A DNA stretch of 64,000 nt from Effrenium voratum (Eukaryota > Sar > Dinophyceae > Suessiales > Symbiodiniaceae). A model generated the notes under the pieces. That model was not told where the DNA came from and searched no databases. It worked only from the letters and a program-made list of their open reading frames with translations. The DNA is taken from contig CAUJNA010002713.1 in the NCBI GenBank assembly GCA_963377175.1, forward strand, positions 782,368 to 846,367, in the 5' to 3' direction. The stretch's first letter is position 1. Each line of letters opens with the position of its first letter. Position numbers and translations under genes: made by a program. This document shows, piece by piece, positions 22,213 to 32,800 of the stretch.

Positions 22213-22300
22213 TCAGATGCCCAGTGGCTTTCCATGCGGAAGAAAAAGGATGCTTCCCTTGTTGACTCACTTCCGGCGTGGACGGAATCCACTGGGCAAC
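22213..22300 (-). mobile_element. Introner family G, copy 1
   Basis: Minus strand starts GTTGCCCAGTGGATTCC and ends AAGCCACTGGGCATCTG. The TIR is CAGATGCCCAGTGG / CCACTGGGCAAC. The same ends bound a likely intron in the lectin/toxin gene at 32996-33112. Confidence 0.6.
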
Positions 22301-22609
22301 CGGGAACCCCTGGCATGGCAGCACAGAACTGCCTGCCTTTTGCAGCCCACTCAAAAGTAAAGAGAGAAAACAAACCAAAAAGTTGAACAAAAACAGAAAC
22401 AAAAACATAGTGGAACAAACAAACATAAGTGTTTTTAGGTTAATAGTTGCAAAAAAAAACAAAAAACGCCAAAGCTGAAGCCAAGGAAAGGGCCCCGAGG
22501 AAGCCAAGCCGAATAGAGCCAACTTGTCGGGCTCCCTGTTCGTAAGGTGTAGGGAGCGCCTTCCAAGGCTAGGACTGGGAAACCCCTTCGGTTGCGAAAT
22601 CTGCGATTT

Positions 22610-22720
22610 CCGCCCGGCTAAAAGTGACTCACTTTTAGTGGTTTAGTGCGGAAAACCCATGAGTTGGATCGAAAAGTTGCTCAGTCCTAACAGCCCAGCA
22701 AAATGCACCAAAGTTTTGGT
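22610..22720. mobile_element. Family D element
   Basis: GCTAAAAGTGACTCACTTTTAGTGG, then GGAAAACCC, AAAGTT and AGCAAAATGCACCAAAG. Shares these blocks with copies at 38556-38655, 39735-39835, 45266-45365, 50745-50850 and 62870-62975, and fragments near 20770, 24975 and 36320. Confidence 0.5.
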
Positions 22721-22864
22721 CATGTTCAAAGCCAACAAAAAGGGAAACCAAAACAAATCTAAGAAAGCTCCCGGCTGGTTTGAAGCCCGCTGGCTTGGAG
22801 TTGGGGCTATCTTTCCATTTGGTCGCTACAAGAAGCTTTAATTCCACCCACAAACCAGCTACAA

Positions 22865-22980
22865 CTAGGTCCTATAGACAGGTTAGAATAAGGGACCAAC
22901 TTTCGCCAATTTTTTTCTCGTTTGTCTATTTTAGCAGGGGAACCCAAAACCAACCAAAAAAGGGGCAAAAGAACGGGCAC
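22865..22980 (-). mobile_element. Introner family A, copy 6
   Basis: Minus-strand donor CAGCTAG|GTGCCCG, 3' end TTATTCTAACCTGTCTATAGGACCTAG with CTAAC and pyrimidines. Both flanks have frames open for about 12-20 codons. Confidence 0.65.
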
Positions 22981-23075
22981 CTAGCTGGGAGGTTCTCCAT
23001 TGCACATATCAAGTGGGCACATCGCCCACCTCCTAGGCAATGCTGTTTGGCGGTGCCAGGAAACGAAGCTATTTC

Positions 23076-23190
23076 CTAGGCTGGAAAAAAGGGACCCCAG
23101 CAAAAAGTTATCTTCTTTGCTGGATTGTGGAAAACAAAAAGACCCCACCAAAAAAGCAAAAAAACAAAGGGGAGCTAATTCTGGGGAAGT
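23076..23190 (-). mobile_element. Family F element, full copy
   Basis: Plus strand: CTAGGCTGGAAAAAAGGGAC..GGAGCTAATTCTGGGGAAG. Read on the minus strand it ends TTCCAGCCTAG, an AG end. The copy at 32384 ends the same way next to a lectin exon. Confidence 0.65.
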
Positions 23191-23541
23191 TTCCAGGCGC
23201 TCGGTTTCAGCCCGACTGGTGAGATCTTGCAACAACCTGCGTGCCAGATCGTGTTCAATCCTTCCTCCTAATAATAAATGTCCCTCCAACAACACTACTT
23301 ACTTTTGAGAACCCCAAATCCGGGAAGGCTACTTTTTGAATACGCCAGTGCAAAACCAATTTCTAAAGTAGGTGGCCTATTAGGGGACCCTTTTCTACCT
23401 CCATCCGGCAAAGAACCCATTGTCGCAGCATCAGGCTTAGGGTAAAAGTACTAGTATGGTACAAACCAACCACCACCCACCTTGTTTGTATCCGCCCTAG
23501 CAAACCCCTCAGAACCCCTTCTGTCGAACCTACCCATTCAC

Positions 23542-23690
23542 CCGTGGCCTGCCGCCTCTCGCGCTGCCGCGCCAGGCCAAGCGAGGCGAAGGCCCCCGCC
23601 GGCCCCGCCGCCCGCGCCACGCCGCACCGAGCCGCGCCGGAACTGCCGGCGCGTGGCCGGGGGCGGGGAGTCGGAGTGGGCGGCTGGGCG
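23542..23690 (-). CDS. Probable GC-rich exon, frame uncertain
   Basis: Ends at a good donor (GGCCACGG|GTGAATG). Two frames are open: one gives AFASLGLARQRERRQAT, the other a Gly/Arg-rich chain. Composition and donor support an exon, but the frame and acceptor stay open. Confidence 0.4.
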
Positions 23691-24274
23691 GTGAGGCGCG
23701 TGGCCAAAGGCCGCGCTGGCGGCTCCATGGCTCAGGCCATATTAAAAATGAAGAGAATTCAACCTAAAAACCTAGCGACAAGAGTGAAGCGTTTCCTGTT
23801 TAATCGAGGCGGCCAAAGGAGACTCATCTAACATCTGCCCACATCGTGAAAGAAGTTGCTCCAAGGCGAAGAGGATTGTCGCATAGTGGGCGAAAAAACA
23901 AGGCTCTTAGATGTTCTGAGCGGCCAAGTAGATTTGTCACACAGGCTATGAGAGCTCTGCGCACTGAAGCTGCAGTCTATGGCCGACAGAATCTGCGGCG
24001 CGCCCTGTGGCCTGAGCCTGAGCCTTGCATGAAGCCTCCAAGTTCACCTCACTTTGGACAATCGCCCTTCAAATGATTAACAGTGTGATCTGACCAGAAA
24101 AGCAGACCTCAGAGCTGGCCCGGTGGTGGCTGAGTGAGAGACCTGGCTAAGTGAAAGACATGCTCATGAACCATGAAGATAGCCAATCACTAGACTACAC
24201 CAACAGAAAAACAACCGTGACGAACACAAGAAACAACGTTGCAATGTTCACAGCTATCTCATTGAAGAAACACA

Positions 24275-24380
24275 CCAGCCAACTAACCAGTCAACCAGCC
24301 AACCAACCAACCAATCAAGCAACCAACCAACCAACCAACCAAACCCACCAACCAAGCAGCCAACCAGGTAACCAACCCAC
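24275..24380. repeat. (AACC)n-type microsatellite
   Basis: About 100 bp of CCAACCAACCAA-type units with scattered substitutions. Confidence 0.85.
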
Positions 24381-24627
24381 CACCCGTCAACCGAGAATGA
24401 GACATCAACCCCAGAACCACAAAGCTTGGGCTTGGAACCTGGGGTTCAACCCCCATCAAAACAAAGGCAAGGACCCAATTTAGATGATGACAATCCTTAG
24501 GCAAGTAATGCTGGTTTTATGAGCCCCCATTTGTTTTACTTCCATTTGGTTAAGACCCCTGGAAAACAACCATATGTCCAGTGGTGGTTATATAAAGCCC
24601 CCATTGTTTTACATGGCGGCTTGAACC

Positions 24628-24745
24628 TCAGAACCACCAGGTTTTCAAAAACCGGCTGTTTCCTCGGGGTTTTTGATGGTCTCCTGAAAAACCTGAAAAC
24701 AAGGATCCCTGGGTTCAGAATGGAAAGGGAAGGTACGCCTAGAAC
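24628..24745 (-). mobile_element. Family H element, diverged copy
   Basis: Shares AAAACCGGCTGTTTCC, AGGATCCCTGGGTTCAGAATGG and the GGTACGCCTAGAAC end with copies at 28246, 33470 and 52300. Read on the minus strand it starts G|GTTCTAGGCGTACC. Confidence 0.55.
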
Positions 24746-25726
24746 CAAGCTTGGGCTACCGAACCCCGAGCGAGAAAGCCCAATTCGGGCGCCGGGCAGC
24801 AAGAGCGAGCCCTGCTCTTCGTCCACCTAGGGACCCCCAAAAAACCGCCCAGTAAGAACCATGCCTGCAAGAAAACTGCACCAAAAAAAGGACCCCCCCA
24901 TTGGAGTCAGAGCCCAACATCCCGGGCGAAGCCTGCTTAGGGGATAGTTGGTTGAGTTGAAACTGGGCTGCCCTCAGATCCCCCGCTAAAAGCGACTAAC
25001 TTTTTGCGGCTTGAATGGAAATCCAACCACAAAACACTAAAAGGCTAAAAAGCTAAGGGGATGGCTGGGAACCACAAAGTAAACCACCGCAAAACGCAGC
25101 AAACTAAAGGGAACCCGAATGGGAAACCATGGAGAAAACAGAGAAAGCCAAAGGCAGCACAAAAGGAAACGGACGAGAAACCAAAGGGTGCGGTACCTGT
25201 TTGGGCATTCCCTTGATTTGTCCCCACAAAACCGCAAATCACGGTAAATCAGAGGGTTTCCTTGTTCCTTCAGTTGCAAGCGGTGGCACGGCTGTCAAGT
25301 CCTCTCTTCTGCGGGGGAGGACAAAAACACACCCCGGGAAGCACGTGTCTTCGACCTCGTACCTGCAAATTGCATCTTTCCTGCACTTCCGCTCGGCTGG
25401 TACATGCACAAGCCTGACAAGGTTGACCAAGTACACCCGTCCCCCCCCCCCAGTTCACTGACTGAAAGACACGAATGAAGAGGGGTCCAAATTGGAAGAA
25501 AACAAGCCCCTCATCCGCTTTGCGGTTCTCGGATTTTCCCCGCTCGTAAATTGAACAAATATGGCCAGGCTCGGTGACAGTGCTCAGGGCAGCCCCAGAG
25601 GTGAGACACCCTGTATAGACGGCTGAGACCACGAATTTTGCAAGGATTGGAGAGGCAACGGTGCTTGAGCGTGGTGGGAGCTTCGGAAAGTGAGGTAGCC
25701 ATAAGGTCCTTCTGCTACAATAACCT

Positions 25727-25812
25727 TACCCCTTAAAAACTCCAAGCCCTGGGGAAGTTAATCTTTACCATGTTACCCAAAAAGTTGAACAGTTGTGTTT
25801 TTAAGAGGTAAG
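25727..25812. mobile_element. Family I element, copy 2
   Basis: ACCTTACCCCTTAAAAACT at the left against GTTTTTAAGAGGTAAGT at the right gives clear TIRs. Inner CCAAGCCCTGGGGAAGTT is shared with copy 1. Confidence 0.65.
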
Positions 25813-26319
25813 TAACTGGCCTGGCAAATGCAATACGAACCGAGCCGACCTAAAAAGGTAGCTGTGCTTCAACTTGCTGCGAGACGGTAGCTGGGAGAAC
25901 TCCAGCTATGGCTCAGACTCAGAGTCCCTGCAACAAGTTAACAGTCTTCTGCTGGTTGATAAGGAGAATGACGGCAACAACAAAAAAGGCAAACACTCAA
26001 ACTGGGAAGACTGGAATTCAAGGATCCTTGAGAAAATAATGATCTGAATACCTCCCTCGACCCCAAAACCCAAGCCTGAAATGAGGGTTCTTCGAAATGA
26101 GTTTAATGAACCTTTTGTGCTCTTCCCTTCAAACACTCGCTTAGGTTTAAACATGTCTTTGGAATCTTCAGCAGGGCTCCGTTTGAAGGTTGGTTGAGAC
26201 AACCCCTACCTTAACTTGGAATCCCTCAATTTCATGAATTCAGTCTTCCCATACAAGGGAAAACGGAAAGTCCAGGGTCAGCCTCCTCCCCCTAATGCAA
26301 TGGGGATATTGACACATAC

Positions 26320-26416
26320 CATGTCTCAACAAGCCCCTTGGCCGCACCTGCGACCGCCCGGGCCCTGTCCCTGGGCGCCGGGGCCAGCTCGGTGTCATCC
26401 CAATGGTCTGCCCAGC
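26320..26416 (-). CDS. Exon of unrecognised protein
   Basis: GTCTCCAG|GCT acceptor and ACATG|GTATGTG donor. Reads WADHWDDTELAPAPRDRARA then AGAAKGLVETW. Acidic then helical. It could be a 3' exon of the lectin gene upstream or of a separate gene. Confidence 0.55.
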
Positions 26417-26763
26417 CTGGAGACCATGCGTCACAGTCAGGGAGCTGGGGTCGGCATTGCCCGCTTAGGGAACCGACTTGAATGCTACTGTGTCCATTTG
26501 CGGATACGTCCCCTGGGAGAATGGACAAACATGTCCAATAGTGATAGATCGCCTCTAAAAAAACCAACAGGAGATGGACACCTTTAAATGTGTATAAACG
26601 AGGCTACCGCTCAACTCTTTCAAAGCTCAGCTGGGACCGAACCTCCTGCCAGCCTCTAGGCAGCAACTAAGGCAAGACAAACTCCCTTGTTGCGAGCAAT
26701 ATTTCCCAGCATATAACCCATCATGGCAAGAACAGTCTCTGTGACAGCATTCTGCCTACTCAC

Positions 26764-26970
26764 CTATACGTTGGAATAGACCCTTGAAAGAGACTGTTGA
26801 GCTGAACGTAACCACCAGCTACATTGAGCTCGCATATGCGGCTTGGCGTATTTGCAGGGCTTCCTACATCTCCCCCTGAAACATCACCCAAGAGGAAGCA
26901 CATCTCAAAGCGGCTCAAAATGTCTTTCCAACCCTCGGTGTGGTTGCAACAAACCATTCTTTTTGCCGCC
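26764..26970 (-). CDS. Exon of unrecognised protein with canonical GTGAGT donor
   Basis: TTTAGTTGAG|GGCG acceptor and TATAG|GTGAGT donor enclose 207 nt open in one frame: NHTEGWKDILSRFEMCFLLG, then CELNVAGGYVQLNSLFQGS. The spacing (1 + 68 codons + 2) is consistent. It lies 2.1 kb downstream of the last lectin-repeat exon, so it may be part of that gene. Confidence 0.6.
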
Positions 26971-27335
26971 CTCAACTAAAAATGAGCAGAACCCAACAAC
27001 CTAAACATCTACACACCATGCCAACAACAGCGAATAAAAGTAACACCGGATTAAAGGAGGACATCCCATTGCTTCACCTTTGTAACTTGCGTATCCTGAC
27101 GTTCGGATCCCTGTGCGAACGCGCTCCCTCCCTTTTTTGGGACACCTGCCGCCCCCCCGCACCCCCCCCCCACTAAACATGAGCAGAACCAACCAAAACG
27201 CAAAAAAACACATCTAGAAACATGCCCACAACAGCCAATTGACACAACCAAACCTAAGAACCTAGAAACATGCCAACAACCGTGAAGACGTTGTGTTCAA
27301 AAACCACTTGAGGAAGAACAAATCTCGGGACCTCC

Positions 27336-27440
27336 TCATTCCGTCCTCCTTCCGCCCTTCCGCAAGTCGGCGCGGCTCGAGTTGAAGCGGCGCCGGTCGA
27401 CCCAAGCTGCCCGCCCGCGGCTGGCCGAGCGAGCGAAGGC
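27336..27440 (-). CDS. Possible terminal exon
   Basis: GCCTACAG|GCC acceptor, then AFARSASRGRAAWVDRRRFN to a TGA at 27336-27338. Two other frames are open over the same stretch, so the call rests on the acceptor and the stop. Confidence 0.35.
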   Translation of the reverse strand, partial: AFARSASRGRAAWVDRRRFNSSRADLRKGGRRTE

Positions 27441-27493
27441 CTGTAGGCATCTCCTTGGAGATCTGAGCCAGGGAGGGGACCAAGTCCGCCTGG

Positions 27494-27535
27494 CTTCGGG
27501 TCTCGGGTTTCGGATTTCGGGTTTCGGGTTTCGGC
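27494..27535. repeat. Telomere-like heptamer array (TTCGGGT)n
   Basis: About six imperfect TTTCGGG/TTCGGGT heptamers, one base away from the TTTAGGG telomere unit. Confidence 0.7.
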
Positions 27536-28245
27536 GGTAGGCGCGCAGAGCCAGCGGCTGGTCCAAGCTACGGGGTTTGATTAGGTTGTTTGTGTTTTTT
27601 TGGTTTTTTGTTTTTCCGTTTTTTTCCCGCCCCAAGAATTCCAGGCTTGAAGTGGTTTTTGTTCTGGAGAATCAGTCCACAAACGGCATTTTCGGATTTG
27701 GCAAGGAAGCTTCAACTGAATGAAGGGCCCTGAAACGTGCAATCAATTGACTCACGGCGACATACGATGACTCAAAGTTGCTTGGGTGTGTACGCATCAT
27801 TCATGTGTGAAGCCTGTGGAATCTGGGCTTTCCGGCTCTATGTGTAGATGTAAGACCTGCTCGCAAGGTTTGGCCTTTGCCAGGTGGCTCCACCGTGCAA
27901 TGCGCAAGCAAACACGAAAAGGGGCTTGCCATCTGCGCCCCTTGCTGCCCTGTCTGCTTGCTCCATGCAACAGGATTTTCCTTCAAACATGCCCTCACAC
28001 CTACTCGGTTACCCTGCGGCACTGGCACGTTTGCATCACAAGGATGAGCCAGCCATGTCCTTCTTTAGTTGGCATGTCCGAGGATGACTGAGACAGCAGG
28101 TGGCGTGGCTTCCAGTCCAAAGACAGCAACACATGCAGCAAGGAAAGCTGGAAAGCTCTTGGGGAACATCAACATCTTAGGATAAGCGGGCGGAACCAAG
28201 CTGCGATTCAATCATCCAACGTATTGCTCCAGGGGTTGATTCCCC

Positions 28246-28383
28246 ATTCATAGGGGTTGATTCCCCATTCATTTTAACCATTGTTCTTTCCAAAAACTGG
28301 CCGTTTTCCCTGGGTTTCCGCAGGTTTTCTTGAAAGATCCGGATCCCTGGAAAGAGTGGAAATGGAAGGTACCCGTAGAAACT
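28246..28383 (-). mobile_element. Family H element, full copy
   Basis: AGGGGTTGATTCCCCATTC at the left and GGTACCCGTAGAAAC at the right are the family ends. On the minus strand it starts GTTTCTACGGGTACC. The left end AGGGGTTGATTCCCCATTC is itself doubled (28231-28269). Confidence 0.6.
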
Positions 28384-28628
28384 GTTGTTTTGAGCTTCTA
28401 CCCCCCCCCCATGTGCATTTTCCGGGTTGGCTTAGAGGGAGCCAAGGGGGATGCCGGCCCATTTTCTGGCTTCCAAAATCCCAAATGGTGCGAGTTAGTT
28501 CAAGCGGGTTGCTTCGCTGGAAGTTTCAGGCGGCCCAACCAGGAAAAAGTCACACCTGGCGCGTCAAGGACTTGGACCCGAGCACCAACCAAAAGGGACC
28601 AACCAAAAGGGGTTCTCCCTCAAAAAAT

Positions 28629-28744
28629 CAGGGATCCTTACATTATACACCTGAACATTGCCTTGTAAATGGAGGTTTCCCTTTATCTTGGTGGAAAAAG
28701 CCATGTTTCAAATGGTTGCAAAATGTGTCTTTTGAGGAGCCCTG
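28629..28744 (-). mobile_element. Family C element, copy 3
   Basis: CAGGGATCCTTA at the left and GAGGAGCCCTG at the right. Flanking AAAAT/AAAAA is a near-match target duplication. Confidence 0.7.
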
Positions 28745-28773
28745 AAAAACAAAACGGTATTCTGACCGCAGCT

Positions 28774-29000
28774 CACGTGGGCTTGCAGCTTGGGCGAGTG
28801 CTGAAAACATGGGTCCACTTTTGTCGAGCGAGCGGATGGACCACTCAACCCGGCTACATCGCGGTTCGGCGCGGCTTGTGTGACTTACGCACACAGCGGC
28901 AGCGCGGCCAGCCGGCACTGGCTGACTAGCCGTGGGCACTCACGTGGCTGCACGCAGAACAAGCTCTTCGTGGCTCGGGCTCACGTGGCTTACGCACGTG
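28774..29000. repeat. Cluster of four CACGTG motifs
   Basis: CACGTG at 28774, 28941, 28982 and 28995, within related TCACGTGGCTTACGCACGTGAC wording. Part of this overlaps a possible exon ending in a GTAAGT donor near 28895 (minus). Confidence 0.45.
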
Positions 29001-29079
29001 ACTGCATGACCAAAGCCTGGGCGCTAACTTGTTTCCAGCGGCTCTACTTTGAGATGGAAGGAGGAAAGTATTGATATGC

Positions 29080-29155
29080 CTGCGCAGACCCCGAGGTCCA
29101 GCTCACCTCGCCTCGCTTGTTGACAATCCGCAAGTTTCCGTTGGGAAGCAAGGAC
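29080..29155 (-). CDS. Lectin-gene exon: bulb-type lectin repeat
   Basis: ATGGCAG|GTCC acceptor. Reads LLPNGNLRIVNKRGEVSW, the L-x-x-[ND]G-N-L..W pattern of bulb-type (B-lectin) repeats. The 3' end is most simply a GC donor (GCAG|GCATAT). The last repeat I can see. Confidence 0.55.
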
Positions 29156-29790
29156 CTGCCATTTGCGAATCAGACCCCCCGGCAAAAAAGCAGCAAATAT
29201 CTCCAGTAGCGATAAACTCCGTTTAAAAACCAACAATGGATTTTGTTCAACAATATATATATATATGCTAGTTGGTTCAGACCCCCGGAAAAATGAGCAA
29301 ATACTGTGGATGGTTGCGAAATCCATTTCGCACCACCTAAGAAACCATGGGACTCCTATGTTTGTCGGTATTTGCAGGGGAATCGAATCATTTCAGGGGT
29401 TCTTGGGTGGTGTAGGGTTTCGTCCATCCACAGTATGTCCAGTAGTGATAAACTCCTTTTAAAACCAACAAGGGAAAATCAAAAAATATACTTAAGCCAA
29501 ATGGAAGTCTGGGAGTTCCCCTATCTTGATAAGCCCTTGAACACCAACAAGGGGGAAAAATAATAATTAAAGACACATCCAATATCTTGACAAGCCCTTT
29601 AAAACCAACAAGGGAACATAAACAAATATAATTAAGCCAAATGGAAGTCTGGGAGTTCCCCTATCTTGATAATCTCCTTTTAAAACCAACAAGGGAACAT
29701 AATAATCATGATAATAACAATAGTAATAATAATAACAGATAAAAACAACAAGGGAACACATAATAATACTTTCTAAAACAAGGGAACACA

Positions 29791-29854
<64 letters not shown>

Positions 29855-32800
29855 TACAAAAACAATGAAACACAAATAATAATAATGATACTAATGATAA
29901 TATGAAAAAGAAAACAAGGGAAACACAAAAAACATAATAGTAATACACAACATATGCTTAAGCCAATTGAAGGCACAGGACGTTCACTCCGCTGAGCTTC
30001 TCTAAAGATGTGTCTGCTGTATCCGAAGCCCATGGAGAAATGGTGTTCCCTTCGTCACAATATAAGACCAAGTTCCCATCTTCCTGCATTTTCAGGTGCG
30101 CAAATGAGTCCGTTGAGTTGCAACCGGCAGAAGAAGACCAAATGCTACTCTTCTGCCATTCTCGCAATACAGGCTTCCCTGCATCAATGGATAGCTCGTA
30201 CTGCAGGAAATATGATTGCACCTCAAAGGCCCAACATAACAAATAGTTTGGGGGAACATGATTTGTTCACCCCTCCCCTCCCCCTCCCCCCCCATCCCCC
30301 CCAAGGTTCACAATTTGGAAAACCGGGTTTATTAATCATGACATGATCGCCGACCTTACTTTCAGGCTTGTTTGGCTGGTCGACGACGGGCACCCCCGCA
30401 AGCAAAAAGCTCAGCAGGGAATCAGAAATGGAATGACCCCAAACCATGCCCTATGGCCCGGGGCTCTTATTCCCACATTCCCTACCCGAATATGAATCAA
30501 CCCCAGTAGATTTCCGCTAAGGGGACTAAATTCATTTGCTCATTCCCTGCTCGCACCAGCAAGAGAAACGAAGGAACAAGAGTTGCCACCGTGCAACTGG
30601 GGCGCAAGGCGCTGCCCAACTGCCAGAGAGTCGGGGCTGCTCAGATTGCTGGCTCCAAAGCCTAAAGGAATCGAGCCTTTGCTGGACCAAACTCCGGATT
30701 CATTTCCCACATTGTACCTCAGTTGTCCATTCCCTTGCCCAAATTCAGGAAAGCTGTAGTGGGATATGGGATTGTCTCAAAATGGCGAGCCCTCAAAATG
30801 TGTGTGTGTTCCTGCTATTTCCCTTTAACCCAACCCCCGAGAAAGGGTAAAGACAGACCCGCACGGGCAACCCGCAAGTTTAAGGCTTCTTCAAGGTGCA
30901 GGGCACGCAGCAATTTAATTAAAGCCTGGTAAATGGGTCAAAAACCGGGCTTACGAACCACGTAGCGACGTAGCTGAGGGAAAACCCCGACCGCTTTCAG
31001 ATCCTTTCAGTAAAAAAACCAAGGTACATGGCCAGTGAGCCATCATTCTGCATGGCCACCATGCGGCAGAGCGTGGAATCCGTTTCGGTTCCAGCAGCCC
31101 ACAGTGCGCTGCAACCGCAGTACAAAACCTCTCAATGGCGCGCTTTCGCGCCGCTTTTTCGCGCCCCCAGCGCAAGAAAGGGGGGGCCCTCCCACCTAAC
31201 GTGGAAGTGCAAGAAGGCCCTTTCCAAGAGGACAGTAGTGCCTTTTACAGGGATCTGTGCACTTCCATGTTAGCTGGTGGGAGGGCTCCCATTTGGGTGG
31301 CTCTTTTTTGAATTCGGACCCCTAACATGGCTTCGGTTCTCTTTCTGGTTTCCTCTTGAAACCGCCAAAAGGGAGGGGTACCCTCAAAAAAGACAGACCC
31401 ATCTTGAAATAAGGTATGGAGAAGCAAAAGTGGAACGCTATTTGGTGGCCAGCGGCTTTCCAACCCAAACGGTGCGAGCGGTAGAAGAAAAACAAAAAAA
31501 CGCTCCTCTTGTGGCCCCCCACCACAACTAGGTCCTCCAATAGAGAGGTTAGAATAAGGCTACCTTTTTTCTGTCTATTTTAATAGGGGACACCTCCAAC
31601 AAAAAAAGTGTAAACGATCACTGCTGAGGCACCTAGAGAATGAACAGAAGAAACAAGAACATGCCAACAGTAAAGGTGTATCAAAAGGTTTGGTGGTTGG
31701 TACAGGGGTCACTGGATTTCCCCTTCAAATTTTGCAAATTGACTGGTGGTCTTCATTGAAACGATCGCCACGTTTGCCCTGAGTGAATACCAAAGCTACA
31801 AGCCAAGGATCTCACCAACAGGGATCCTTACATTATACACCTTGTAAATGGTGGCTTCCCTCTAGTTGGGTGTTGAAAAAGCAACATGTGTCAAATGGTG
31901 GCAAAAGGAATTTCTTTTAAGGAGCCCTGACCAAACAGACAAGAAACCAAGTTGCCGTCAGATTGCAGTACAAGCTCCGGAGATGCGTTGGGGCATTTGT
32001 TTTGTGTGTCACTGCTCCATGTTGCTCGATCATAGATATCATAGATCACCAGATTTGCATCATTCTGCAAAAAGAGCTTGTACATTCCATTTGGAGACTG
32101 CAGCCCACTATTGGCAGCCAGCGTCTCGCCAGTCTTCATAATGTCGGAGCTGAAAGAATCAGGGCTCCAAACGTTGAGGTAGGTGAACTCATAGGTCGGC
32201 TCGAAATAGCCGAGGTACGAGTTGTGGGCCGAGCCCAATACACCTCCTACGAGTTTGTAGGAGCCATCGTCTGTGACATAGCCTTCTACCGCATCTCCTC
32301 CACCACTCCCAAAGCTAGCAGAACTGCCGTCTGACAGACTCATCTCAAGAGTTGCCTCAGTCCAAATGACACTGCGCACAAGGCTAGGCTGGACTTAGGA
32401 CCCCAGCAAAAAATATATTATCTGTTTTGCCTGGTTAGTGGAAAACAAAGGGGAACCCAAAAAAGCAAAAACGCAAAAAGGGGAGCTAATTCTGGGGAAG
32501 AAGGTTGGACATGGGCTTGTCGCAATTGGATTTTCCTCTTGGTTTCCCTTTACAGGCTCTCCAGAAGGTGTGCCCTTCAGAAAAGGCACACCCAAAAATG
32601 GGAAACCAAAAGGTCGGTTGGTGGCAAGTGAGCTGCAATCTCTGGATCGTTGAAATGGAATTTGAGCTTGGTAATGTACTTGTCGTCAGAGAGAAGGAAT
32701 TCATCCGCATTTCCCCCGCTCCCACCACCAATGCACTGCTGTCCATCAGCATAATAGATCTGAAAGCCATCCACAACGTTGAAAGATCGAACGATGACTT

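Noticed and set aside
29701..29948. Membrane-like Ile/Leu-rich minus-strand frames
   Set aside because: Produced by the AAT microsatellite.
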